64,000 bases of DNA from Streptomyces sp. DH12 (GTDB lineage Bacteria > Actinomycetota > Actinomycetes > Streptomycetales > Streptomycetaceae): NCBI RefSeq assembly GCF_020873895.1, contig NZ_JAHWGT010000002.1, forward strand, positions 281,749 through 345,748. The letters are read 5' to 3'. The position numbers and the translations under genes were made by a program. Position 1 is the first letter of the stretch; each line of letters starts with the position of its first letter. Below the pieces are notes generated by a model. It saw only the letters and a list, made by a program, of their open reading frames with translations. It was not told where the DNA came from and searched no databases. Of the stretch, positions 35,787 to 44,162 are shown piece after piece.

Positions 35787-36098
35787 GGTTCCGCGCACCG
35801 GTTGGTTCAGAAACGGGAACGGCGCATCCCTCAGAGGCGCCCAGCGGGCGCGCTGTTGACCGCCATTCAGATATGGACACGTGCCGGGCGGGGTTGTGTC
35901 CGACGTCGGAGCGTCCTGCGGTGGACCCTCGCCCCGCGCGCACCGCTCCCGCGACCTGCCGGCGGGAGGGGCGGCACCGCCATCGACGCGATCTTCGCGT
36001 GACCATGGCCGCCGGCGGAACTGTGAGCCCAGCGCAGCCCGCCGCCTGCCGCCGGCCCGAGTCCCGGAGAATCGCGGAAATGCCGCCGCCCCCCTCCT

Positions 36099-36120
36099 TG
36101 ACCCGCTGAACAGCAGGTCA
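36099..36120 (-). terminator. Hairpin after the HTH-MurA gene
   Basis: TGACCCGCTG and CAGCAGGTCA (plus strand) form a 10-bp stem with one G-T pair and a 2-base tip, 31 bp past the stop codon of the HTH-MurA gene. It is a plausible terminator without a T-run. Confidence 0.45.
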
Positions 36121-36150
36121 GGAAGGGTGCGACGGCACGGCATCCGTGGG

Positions 36151-37680
36151 TCAGATGTCCCGGAAGATCTCGATCTGCGCGCCCACCGAGTTGAGGCGTT
36201 CGGCGAGGTCCTCGTACCCCCGGTTGATGACGTAGACGTTGCGCAGCACGGACGTCCCCTCCGCCGCCATCATGGCCAGGAGGACCACCACGGCGGGGCG
36301 CAGGGCCGGCGGGCACATCATCTCGGCGGCGCGCCAGCGGGTGGGGCCCTCCACCAGGACGCGGTGCGGGTCCAGGAGTTGGAGGCGGCCGCCGAGCCGG
36401 TTGAGGTCCGTGAGGTAGATGGCGCGGTTGTCGTAGACCCAGTCGTGGATGAGGGTCTGGCCCTGCGCGGAGGCGGCGATGGCCGCGAAGAACGGGACGT
36501 TGTCGATGTTCAGTCCCGGGAACGGCATGGGGTGGATCTTGTCGATGGGCGCCTCCAGCTTGGAGGGGCGCACGGTCAGGTCCACCAGCCGGGTACGGCC
36601 GTTGTCCGCGGTGTACTCGGCGGAGCGGTCGTGGTCGAGGCCCATTTCCTCCAGGACCGCGAGCTCGATCTCCAGGAACTCGATGGGGACCCGGCGGATC
36701 GTCAGCTCCGACTCCGTCACCACGGCGGCGGCGAGCAGGCTCATCGCCTCGACCGGGTCCTCGGAGGGGGAGTAGTCGACGTCCACGTCGATGTGGGGGA
36801 CGCCGTGGACGGTGAGCGTCGTGGTGCCGATGCCCTCGACGCGTACGCCCAGCGCCTCCAGGAAGAAGCAGAGGTCCTGGACCATGTAGTTGGAGGACGC
36901 GTTGCGGATGACGGTGGTGCCGTCGTGGCGTGCGGCGGCCAGCAGCGCGTTCTCGGTGACGGTGTCGCCGCGTTCGGTCAGGACGATGGGGCGGTCGGGG
37001 GAGACCGACGGGTCGACCTGGGCGTGGTACAGGCCCTCGGTGGCGGTGATGTCCAGGCCGAAGCGGCGCAGGGCGATCATGTGCGGCTCGATGGTGCGCG
37101 TGCCCAGGTCGCAGCCGCCGGCGTAGGGCAGCTTGAAGGAGTGCACGCGGTGCAGGAGCGGGCCGAGGAACATGATGATCGAGCGGGTGCGGCGGGCCGC
37201 GTCCGCGTCGATCGCCTCCATGTTCAGCTCGGTGGGAGGCACGATCTCCAGGTCGCGGCCGTCGTTGACCCAGCGGGCCCGGACGCCGATGGAGCTGAGG
37301 ACCTCCAGCAGCCGGTAGACCTCCTCGATCCGCGCGACGCGGCGCAGGACGGTGCGGCCCTTGTTCAGCAGCGAGGCGCACAGCAGCGCCACGCAGGCGT
37401 TCTTGCTCGTCTTGACGTCGATGGCGCCGGAGAGGCGGCGGCCGCCGACCACCCGGAGGTGCATGGGTCCGGCGTAGCCCAGGGACACGATCTCGCTGTC
37501 GAGCGCCTCGCCGATGCGGGCGATCATCTCAAGGCTGATGTTCTGGTTGCCGCGCTCGATGCGGTTGACGGCGCTCTGGCTGGTGGCCAGCGCTTCGGCG
37601 AGCTGCGTCTGTGTCCAGCCGCGGTGCTGGCGGGCGTCACGGATGAGCCTGCCGATGCGTACGAGGTAGTCGTCTGCCAT
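36151..37680 (-). CDS. murA: XRE helix-turn-helix fused to a MurA-like enolpyruvyl transferase
   Basis: A 509-residue fusion. Residues 8-62 are an XRE helix-turn-helix (IRDARQHRGWTQTQLAEALATSQSAVNRIERG); from residue 72 onward the protein is an EPSP synthase/MurA fold (HLRVVGGRRLSGAIDVKTSKNACVALL). The cysteine that attacks the enolpyruvyl group is kept as C190 in YAGGCDLGTRTIEPH, although the surrounding GGCAIGxRP motif is changed. It resembles the second MurA of S. coelicolor (SCO5998, from memory). MurA transfers enolpyruvate to UDP-GlcNAc for peptidoglycan. The fusion could be an enzyme, a regulator that senses cell-wall precursors, or both. The start has no ribosome site and is probably leaderless. 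Confidence 0.85.
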   Translation of the reverse strand: MADDYLVRIGRLIRDARQHRGWTQTQLAEALATSQSAVNRIERGNQNISLEMIARIGEALDSEIVSLGYAGPMHLRVVGGRRLSGAIDVKTSKNACVALLCASLLNKGRTVLRRVARIEEVYRLLEVLSSIGVRARWVNDGRDLEIVPPTELNMEAIDADAARRTRSIIMFLGPLLHRVHSFKLPYAGGCDLGTRTIEPHMIALRRFGLDITATEGLYHAQVDPSVSPDRPIVLTERGDTVTENALLAAARHDGTTVIRNASSNYMVQDLCFFLEALGVRVEGIGTTTLTVHGVPHIDVDVDYSPSEDPVEAMSLLAAAVVTESELTIRRVPIEFLEIELAVLEEMGLDHDRSAEYTADNGRTRLVDLTVRPSKLEAPIDKIHPMPFPGLNIDNVPFFAAIAASAQGQTLIHDWVYDNRAIYLTDLNRLGGRLQLLDPHRVLVEGPTRWRAAEMMCPPALRPAVVVLLAMMAAEGTSVLRNVYVINRGYEDLAERLNSVGAQIEIFRDI

Positions 37681-38089
37681 GGAGGCAGGTTATCTCACAT
37701 ATGAGATGACCTTCTCGTCGGGCTGGGCCATCCGCGTCGACCTGGCGTATCAGCGCATGTCAGGACGCGTTCTCGGGGCGCCGGTTGGCGGCCGGCGCCG
37801 GGTGAGGTCGCGTCACCCCTCTCTGGGTACCCCGGTTCGACCGTTTCTCTCGGAAAGCGTCCGAAGTTGCCCGAATCGGGCGGACGGCCCCTGCGGGTGC
37901 GTGCGTGCGGGTGCGTGCGTGCAGGGGCGCGGAGGGGTGTCGAGGCGAGGCCGGGGGCGAGGTGTCACGTGTTCACAAGCGCATCCCGTGCGGCAACGCA
38001 CCCGTGGTCCACGGACGGCGAGCGACCTAAGTTATGCCGGAACATCACCACAAGCAACATGCCAGGGGAAACCCGGTAGGGATACAGCG
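37681..38089. other. Gene-free divergent space between HTH-MurA and the MMPL transporter
   Basis: The left end carries the HTH-MurA operator at 37692-37707. A 14-bp unit GCGGGTGCGTGCGT is repeated at 37893-37906 and 37907-37920, framed by CCCCTGC and GCAGGGG, so the repeats sit in the loop of a hairpin. The right end is somewhat AT-richer (38025-38060) and should hold the MMPL promoter, but no clear hexamers are visible. No gene is seen. Confidence 0.5.
37692..37707. promoter_or_regulatory. Palindrome at the HTH-MurA start, probable autoregulatory operator
   Basis: ATCTCA-CATA-TGAGAT is an exact inverted repeat beginning 12 bp before the HTH-MurA start codon. With a leaderless transcript it would overlap the promoter. 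XRE proteins bind symmetric sites of this size, so the protein may regulate its own gene. Confidence 0.6.
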
Positions 38090-40429
38090 ATGTTGACCCG
38101 ACTTGCCCGTCTCGCCATCAACCGGCCGAAATGGGTCCTCGTCGGCGCGCTACTGGTCGTGGTCGTCTGCGGCGTCTTCGGCGCGTCGGTGACGGACCGG
38201 CTGAAGGCCGGCGGGTACACCTCGCCGGACTCCCAGTCGGCCCGCGCCACGAAGCTCATCAACGAGCACTTCGACGGCGCCCAACCCAACCTCATCGTCG
38301 CCGTGACGACCGACGCGGGCGCCGACAGCGCCGCGGCCCGCGCCGCGGGCGCCGAGATCACCCGGTGGATGGGCGAGCGCGACGACATCGAGGGCGTGCA
38401 GTCGTACTGGAGCCTCGGCCCCGGCGCCGGGGCCGCTCTGCGCAGCGAGGACGGTGACAGCGCCCTCGTCACGGCGCGGATCGACGCCAGCGACACCGAC
38501 CTGCCGAAGGTCGCGGAGCGGGTGAAGGAGGACCTGCCGCGGCCGGACGGGGTCACCGTGCTCGTCGGCGGCTACGGCCCGCTCACCGCCGAGATGGAGA
38601 GCCAGGTCACCCGGGACGCCACCATCGGCGAAGCCGTCGCCTTCCCCATCTCCCTCATCGTGCTCATGGTCGTCTTCGGCAGCCTCGTCGCGGCCGGCCT
38701 GCCCCTGCTCATCGGCGCGGTGTCCATCGTGACGACGCTCGCCATCCTGCGGCTGGTCACCACCTTCGCGGACGTGTCCATCTACGCCCTGAACATGACC
38801 ACCGTGCTCGGGCTCGCCCTCGGCATCGACTACAGCCTCTTCATGGTGAGCCGGTTCCGCGAGGAGCTGCGCAACGGCCTCGACGTGCCCGCCGCCGTCC
38901 TGCGCACCGTCCAGACGGCCGGCCGCACCGTCATGTTCTCCGCGGTGACGGTGGCGCTCGCGCTCGCCGCGCTCATCGTCTTCCCGATGTTCTTCCTCAA
39001 GTCGTTCGCCTACGTCGGCGTCGCCGTCGTGATGGCCGCCGCCCTCGCCGCCGTCCTGGTGCTGCCCGCGGCCCTCACCCTGCTCGGCCACCGCGTCGAC
39101 CGGTACGACGTCCGGGTCCCGCTGCGCCGCCGGTTCGGCCTGAAGCCCCCGCGGTGGGTGGCGCCCGAGGAGAGCCGCTGGTACCGCATGGTCGTGGCCG
39201 TCACGCGCCGCGCCGTGCCCGTCGCCGTGCTCACCACCGCCGCCCTGCTGGTGCTCGGCGCGCCCTTCCTGTCGTCCAAGTGGGGCTACCCCGACGACCG
39301 GGTGATCACCGCGTCCGCGGCGGAGAGCCGCCGGGTCGGCGACCTCCTGCGGGAGGGGTTCGCGCAGGACGCCGCCGCCTCCACGACGGTCGTACTGCCC
39401 GGCTACGACGGCGCCGCCGGCGAGCTCGCCCCGTACGCCACGGCCCTCTCCCGCGTCGACGGCGTGACGACCGTCGTCAGCGGCGGCGGCACCTTCGCCG
39501 ACGGCGCGCGGGTCGGACCCGCCGCGGCCGGGATGGTGAACGACGCGGGCGCCGTCGTGCGCGTCGGCACCGCGGTCGACCCGTACTCCGACGACGGCGA
39601 GCGGCTGCTGGACGCCCTGCGCGACGTGCGCGGGCCGGCCGACGCGCTCTTCGCCGGCGCCGCCGCCGAGAACCAGGACGTGCTGGACGCGCTCACCGAG
39701 CCCCTGCCGTACGCGGCCGCGCTCATCGCGCTCACCATGTTCGTCCTGCTGTTCCTCTTCACGGGCAGTGTGGTGCTGCCGGTGAAGGCGCTGCTGATGA
39801 ACACGCTGTCGCTCGCCGCCGCGTTCGGCGCGATGGTCTGGGTCTTCCAGGAGGGCCACCTCTCCGGCCTCCTCGGCTTCACCCCGACCGGCTACCTCGT
39901 CGCGAACATCCCGGTCCTGATGTTCTGTCTGGCGTTCGGCCTGTCCATGGACTACGAGGTGTTCCTCCTCTCCCGCATCCGCGAGGAGTGGCTCGCCTCC
40001 GGCCGCGCCACCACCGAGGACAACACGCACGCCGTCGCGATGGGCGTCGCCAGGACCGGACGGGTCTTCACCGCCGCGGCCCTCCTCATGGCCATCGTCT
40101 TCATCGGCATGGGCGTGTCGAAGGTGTCGTTCATGCAGCTCTTCGGGCTCGGGCTCGCCCTGACGGTCCTGGTGGACGCCGTCGTCGTCCGCTGTCTGCT
40201 CGCCCCGGCGATGATGCGGCTGATGGGCCGCTTCAACTGGTGGGCGCCGCCCGCGCTGAGCCGGCTGCACGCGCGCATCGGCCTCACCGAGGAGGCGCAC
40301 CCGGCCGCGGCCCCGCCGGCCGGCCGGGGCGCGTCCGCCGGCGGCCCCACCGGCGGCAAGGACGCCGCCACCCGTGCCGATGCCGGCGCCGCCGCCGACG
40401 ACGGCTCCGTACGGGCCGACGGCCGCTGA
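38090..40429 (+). CDS. MMPL-family (RND superfamily) membrane transporter
   Basis: A 779-residue exporter with the MMPL layout: one helix (WVLVGALLVVVVCGVFG), an outer domain, five helices, then the pattern again. LGLALGIDYSLFMVSRFREEL and the matching LAFGLSMDYEVFLLSRIREEW are the family's conserved helices with the Asp-Tyr pairs used for proton relay. The C-terminal tail of about 45 residues is Ala/Gly-rich and disordered. MMPL proteins export lipids and siderophore-like or antibiotic molecules in mycobacteria and streptomycetes; the substrate here is unknown. ATG 38090 lies 10 bp after GGTAGGG. Confidence 0.9.
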   Translation: MLTRLARLAINRPKWVLVGALLVVVVCGVFGASVTDRLKAGGYTSPDSQSARATKLINEHFDGAQPNLIVAVTTDAGADSAAARAAGAEITRWMGERDDIEGVQSYWSLGPGAGAALRSEDGDSALVTARIDASDTDLPKVAERVKEDLPRPDGVTVLVGGYGPLTAEMESQVTRDATIGEAVAFPISLIVLMVVFGSLVAAGLPLLIGAVSIVTTLAILRLVTTFADVSIYALNMTTVLGLALGIDYSLFMVSRFREELRNGLDVPAAVLRTVQTAGRTVMFSAVTVALALAALIVFPMFFLKSFAYVGVAVVMAAALAAVLVLPAALTLLGHRVDRYDVRVPLRRRFGLKPPRWVAPEESRWYRMVVAVTRRAVPVAVLTTAALLVLGAPFLSSKWGYPDDRVITASAAESRRVGDLLREGFAQDAAASTTVVLPGYDGAAGELAPYATALSRVDGVTTVVSGGGTFADGARVGPAAAGMVNDAGAVVRVGTAVDPYSDDGERLLDALRDVRGPADALFAGAAAENQDVLDALTEPLPYAAALIALTMFVLLFLFTGSVVLPVKALLMNTLSLAAAFGAMVWVFQEGHLSGLLGFTPTGYLVANIPVLMFCLAFGLSMDYEVFLLSRIREEWLASGRATTEDNTHAVAMGVARTGRVFTAAALLMAIVFIGMGVSKVSFMQLFGLGLALTVLVDAVVVRCLLAPAMMRLMGRFNWWAPPALSRLHARIGLTEEAHPAAAPPAGRGASAGGPTGGKDAATRADAGAAADDGSVRADGR

Positions 40430-40554
40430 GCCGGCCGACCCGTCCCGCGGCCGCCCGGCCGCCCTGCCCCTCCCGCAACCGCCCCCGCACCGTGCGCGCC
40501 GTCGCCGGTCCGGGGGCGGACGCGTCCCGGGCCGCGCCCGGCCGGCCCACCGGT

Positions 40555-40572
40555 GAAGATCCTGTGATCTTC
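40555..40572. promoter_or_regulatory. Inverted repeat between the MMPL gene and the YCII gene
   Basis: GAAGATC-CTGT-GATCTTC is a perfect dyad, extendable to GTGAAGATC and GATCTTCCGTCAC with a bulge. It lies 126 bp downstream of the MMPL stop and 127 bp upstream of the YCII start. It could terminate the MMPL transcript or serve as operator of the YCII-sigma pair. The rest of the 269-bp spacer is GC-rich and empty. Confidence 0.45.
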
Positions 40573-40698
40573 CGTCACGCCCCCGCCGCCGGGTGGGAGA
40601 AAGGGGCGGCGTCGTCGCGCTCCCGCCGACGGCGGGCCGTACGACCGGTGTTGTACCGTGAGCGGGCGGTTGCCGGGGGCAGCGAAGGGCACGGAGCG

Positions 40699-41052
40699 GT
40701 GGCAGAGTACTTGCTGTTGATCTACGAGGACGAGGCGCGGACGAGTGCCCTGGAGCCGGCGGCGGACGCCGCGCTCGTCGACGAGTTCCAGCGGTTCATG
40801 GCGCGCAACGCCACCCGGGTGCGGGAGGGCAGGCGGTTGGCGCCGACCTCCGCCGCCGTGTCCGCCCGCCGCGACCCCGACGGCGGGGTGCGGATCAGCG
40901 ACGGCGCGTTCGTGGAGTCCAAGGAGGTCGTCGCCGGGTACTTCCTCGTCGAGGCCGCGGACATGGACGAGGCGCTCGCCGTCGCCGGGCAGGTCCCCGT
41001 ACCGCACGGGGGCGTCGAGGTCCGCCCGATCCGCCCGGTTCCGGACGCCTGA
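40699..41052 (+). CDS. YCII/DGPF-domain protein partnered with an ECF42 sigma factor
   Basis: A 117-residue protein of the YCII-related (DGPF) family: MAEYLLLIYEDEA at the start, SDGAFVESKEVVAGYFLVEAADMDEAL in the middle and GGVEVRPIRPV at the end. Such proteins have a ferredoxin-like fold and are almost always linked to ECF42 sigma factors; they may act as the partner or target of the sigma factor. GTG 40699 has GGAG close upstream. The sigma gene starts 16 bp downstream. Confidence 0.85.
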   Translation: MAEYLLLIYEDEARTSALEPAADAALVDEFQRFMARNATRVREGRRLAPTSAAVSARRDPDGGVRISDGAFVESKEVVAGYFLVEAADMDEALAVAGQVPVPHGGVEVRPIRPVPDA

Positions 41053-41068
41053 CATCGACCACCCCCGG

Positions 41069-42334
41069 ATGGACGCGACCGTCGCGTCGGTGGTCGCCGA
41101 CGCGCACCGCCGGCAGTGGGGCTTCGTGCTCGCCGCGACCGTACGCGTCACCCGCGACCTCGACCTGGCCGAGGAGTGCGTGCAGGAGGCGTACGCCCAG
41201 GCGCTCACGCAGTGGGCCGCCGACGGCGTGCCCGACCGCCCCGAGGCGTGGCTCACCACCGTGGCCCGGCGCCGCGCCGTGGACGTCGTCCGCCGCCGCG
41301 ACACCCTCCGCGGCAAACTGCCGCTGCTCGCCGAGGACGGCACCGCGCCCCCCGCCGACCAGGACATCGCCGGCCGGGACATCCCGGACGACCGGCTGCG
41401 GCTGATCTTCACCTGCTGCCACCCGTCGCTCGACGTCGACACCCGCGTCGGCCTCACCCTGCGGCTGGTGTGCGGCCTGTCCACCGCGGAGACCGCCCGC
41501 GCCCTGCTCGTCACCGAACCGGCGATGGCCGCCCGCATCACCCGCGGCAAGAAGAAGATCAAGGCGGCCCGCATCCCGTACCGGGAACCGCCGCCGGAGG
41601 AACTGCCCGCGCGCGTGGACGCCGTCCTCGACGTCGTCCACCTGGTCTTCAGCACCGGCTACACCGCCCCGTCCGGCGACCGGCTGCAACGCCGCGACCT
41701 GGTCGAACGCGCCGAGCACCTCGCCCGCGTCCTGCACCGGCTGCTGCCCGGCCGGTCCGGACCGGCCGGGCTGCTGGCGCTCATCCTGCTGACGGACGCC
41801 CGGCGGCACACCCGCACCCGCCCCGACGGCTCCCTCGTGCCGCTCTCCGAGCAGGACCGCACGCGCTGGGACGCCGCGCAGATCCAGGAGGGGCTGCGGC
41901 TGGCCGGGGCGGCCCTGCGGCACCGGCCGCCCACCCGGTACGCGCTCATGGCCGCCGTCGCCGCCGTCCACGCGCGCGCCCCCGGCTGGGAGGCCACCGA
42001 CTGGCACCGCATCGTCGACCTGTACGACACGATGCTGCGCGTGTGGCCGTCGCCCGTCGTGGCGCTCAACCGGGCCATCGCCCTCGGCCAGGCCCGGGGC
42101 CCCGCCGCCGGCCTGTCCGCGCTCGACGAGCTGGCCGCCGAACGGCAGCTGTCCGGCTACCAGTACCTCGCGGCGGCCCGCGCCGACTTCCTGCGGCGCC
42201 TCGGGCGCACCGGCGAGGCGCGCACCGCCTACCGCGAGGCGCTGCGCGTGACGGAGAACGCGGTGGAACGCGAGTTCCTGCGGTCGCGTCTGGACGAACT
42301 CGCGGAGGAGGGCAGCGAGGAACGCGGCGACTGA
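41069..42334 (+). CDS. ECF42-group RNA polymerase sigma factor with a long C-terminal extension
   Basis: A 421-residue sigma factor. Region 2 (VTRDLDLAEECVQEAYAQALTQW, RPEAWLTTVARRRAVDVVRRR) and region 4 (LRLVCGLSTAETARALLVTEPAMAARITRGKKKIK) occupy the first 180 residues. The remainder is the TPR-like extension that defines ECF42 (RADFLRRLGRTGEARTAYREAL and RWDAAQIQEGLRLAGAAL). ECF42 proteins lack an anti-sigma factor and are controlled through this extension or through their DGPF partner. ATG 41069 has no strong ribosome site, so coupling to the YCII gene is likely. Confidence 0.9.
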   Translation: MDATVASVVADAHRRQWGFVLAATVRVTRDLDLAEECVQEAYAQALTQWAADGVPDRPEAWLTTVARRRAVDVVRRRDTLRGKLPLLAEDGTAPPADQDIAGRDIPDDRLRLIFTCCHPSLDVDTRVGLTLRLVCGLSTAETARALLVTEPAMAARITRGKKKIKAARIPYREPPPEELPARVDAVLDVVHLVFSTGYTAPSGDRLQRRDLVERAEHLARVLHRLLPGRSGPAGLLALILLTDARRHTRTRPDGSLVPLSEQDRTRWDAAQIQEGLRLAGAALRHRPPTRYALMAAVAAVHARAPGWEATDWHRIVDLYDTMLRVWPSPVVALNRAIALGQARGPAAGLSALDELAAERQLSGYQYLAAARADFLRRLGRTGEARTAYREALRVTENAVEREFLRSRLDELAEEGSEERGD

Positions 42335-42358
42335 TCGCACCGGATTGTCGATCCGGGC

Positions 42359-44029
42359 GTGCGCTCGTCCGACGTACGGGTGAGGAGCCTCAGAGGGAGG
42401 CCCCAGTCGTATGGGGGAGCGTTGACCAGCTCGGCCGAAGCCGTGGTCCCCGTCAGGACCGAGGCCCGTACGCACGCCCGCCCGGCAGCCGCGCCACCGC
42501 CCCGGGAACGGGTCCCGACGCGGGCGGCGCTGCGTTCCGTCGGCGGCGGACTCACCGCCGCGCCGGCCCCACCGCGCACCGGGCCGCCCCCGGCCGGTGA
42601 CCCGCGCCCGGCCCCGCCCGCCCGGCAGCCCCGGCCCGCACAGCCCGATCCGGCGGAGCCCCGGCCCGCCGGGCCCGATCCGGCGGAACCCCGCCCCGCC
42701 GCGCAGTCCGCCCACGCCCCGGCCGCCGCGGTAGGCGCCACCACCGCACCCCCCGCCGACGCGTCCTGCGCGCCGCCCACCGACGCGTCCTGCGCGCCGC
42801 CCGCCGGGCCGGCCGTCACGCTCGCCGAGCGCAGGGCGCTGACCCACGCGTACGCCACCCGGTACGCCCGCGCCGGCAAGCAGGAGAAGTCACGCATCCT
42901 CGACCGGGTCTGCGCCGCCACCGGCTGGCACCGCAGCCACGCCCGCCGGGCCCTGCTGGACGCCTCCCGGCCCCGGCCCGCCAGGCCCGCACGCGGTGGC
43001 CGCACCCCCTACGACGCGGACGTCGTCGCCGCCCTGACCTTCTGCTGGACCATCCTCGACATGCCCGCGGGCAAGCGGCTCGCGCCGGTGCTGCCCGAGC
43101 TGGTGCCGGTACTGCGCCGCCACGGCGAGCTGGCCGTCGACGACGAGACCGCGGCGCTCCTGACGGGGATGTCCGCCGCGACGATCGACCGCCGGCTGGC
43201 GCCGCTGCGCCGAGGGTCCGGCGGCCCGGTCCCCGCCGCCCGCATCCGGCCCGGTTCGCTGCTGCGGGACGAGCCGCCCCTGCTCACCTGGACGGAGTGG
43301 GACCACACCAGGCCCGGTTTCCTGGAGGTTGCGGTCGTCCACCACGACGCGGGGGGCGGGCGGGGCGGCCACGGCGGACGGGACGGCCACCTGCTGACCG
43401 TCTCCGCGACCGACATCGCCACCGGCTGGTCCGAGAACCGCACCGTCCGGGCCGTCAACTGGCTGCCGTACGCCCTCGACGAGATCGCCGGGACGCTGCC
43501 CTTCCCCGTCCTCGGCATCGAGTCCGGAGACGGCGACGCCCGGACCGGGGAGATGCTGCTGCGGTGGTGCGAGCAGCGCCGGGTCACCCTCACCCGCGCC
43601 CGCCCGTCCCGGTCCGGGAACCACCACGTGGGGCAGAAGAACTGGAGCACGCTGCACGCGGTCGCCGCCGGCCACCGCTACGACACCCGCGCCCAGGCGC
43701 TGCTGCTCAACCGGATCTGGGCGGCGCTGTCGCAGCTGACGAACCACTTCTGTCCGCAGCAGCACTCGGTACGGGTGACCGGCCCCGACGGCCGGCGGCG
43801 CAAGGAGTACGACACGGCCACGCCGCTGCGGCGCACGCAACGGCATCCCGCCGTCAGCGCCGAGGACAAGGCGATCCTCGCCGACACCCACGCCCGCCTC
43901 AACCCGGCCGCCCTGCACCGGCGCGTCCGGGCACTGACGGGACGCCTCCACCTGACGGCGGAGGGCGCGGCGGTACGGGACGCCACCGGGGAGCGCCCCG
44001 GCGACCGGGCACCCGGCGCCGCCTCCTGA
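42359..44029 (+). CDS. Transposase-derived protein with all three DDE residues replaced
   Basis: A protein of up to 556 residues. After about 155 Pro/Ala-rich residues comes the DNA-binding part of an integrase-type (IS481/IS3-like fold) transposase (AYATRYARAGKQEKSRILDRVCAATGWHRSHARRALLDA, then LTGMSAATIDRRLAPLRR) and the RNase H-like core (TDIATGWSENRTVRAVNW, FPVLGIESGDGDARTGEMLLRWC, HVGQKNWSTLHAVAAGHRYD). Compared with active relatives as I recall them, the first Asp is A325, the Asp of SDNG is G390 and the Glu of VEQKNW is G425. The fold is kept while catalysis must be lost. No terminal inverted repeats flank the gene. The start is uncertain; GTG 42359 is 24 bp after the sigma gene. Domestication as a DNA-binding protein is my inference. 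Confidence 0.72.
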   Translation: MRSSDVRVRSLRGRPQSYGGALTSSAEAVVPVRTEARTHARPAAAPPPRERVPTRAALRSVGGGLTAAPAPPRTGPPPAGDPRPAPPARQPRPAQPDPAEPRPAGPDPAEPRPAAQSAHAPAAAVGATTAPPADASCAPPTDASCAPPAGPAVTLAERRALTHAYATRYARAGKQEKSRILDRVCAATGWHRSHARRALLDASRPRPARPARGGRTPYDADVVAALTFCWTILDMPAGKRLAPVLPELVPVLRRHGELAVDDETAALLTGMSAATIDRRLAPLRRGSGGPVPAARIRPGSLLRDEPPLLTWTEWDHTRPGFLEVAVVHHDAGGGRGGHGGRDGHLLTVSATDIATGWSENRTVRAVNWLPYALDEIAGTLPFPVLGIESGDGDARTGEMLLRWCEQRRVTLTRARPSRSGNHHVGQKNWSTLHAVAAGHRYDTRAQALLLNRIWAALSQLTNHFCPQQHSVRVTGPDGRRRKEYDTATPLRRTQRHPAVSAEDKAILADTHARLNPAALHRRVRALTGRLHLTAEGAAVRDATGERPGDRAPGAAS

Positions 44030-44063
44030 CACCGACCCGCGCCCCCGGCCACCGCGACACGGG

Positions 44064-44144
44064 CCCACCGGCCACCGGCCCACCGGCCACCGGCCCACCG
44101 GCCACCGGCCCACCGGCCCACCGGCCACCGGGCCACCGGCCCAC
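44064..44144. repeat. CCACCGG/CCCACCGG tandem repeat
   Basis: Alternating 7- and 8-base units (CCACCGG and CCCACCGG, period 15) run about ten times between the stop codons of the transposase-derived gene and the convergent polyprenyl synthase gene. It is a simple repeat with no gene content. Confidence 0.7.
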
Positions 44145-44162
44145 GGGAAAGGCGGCCCCGCC

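Noticed and set aside
38150-40300. A 716-codon frame antisense to the MMPL transporter
   Set aside because: Low-complexity His/Asp/Gly-rich shadow of a membrane-protein gene; no start context.
42359-44029. Active insertion sequence
   Set aside because: Catalytic residues are replaced and no flanking inverted repeats or target duplication could be found.
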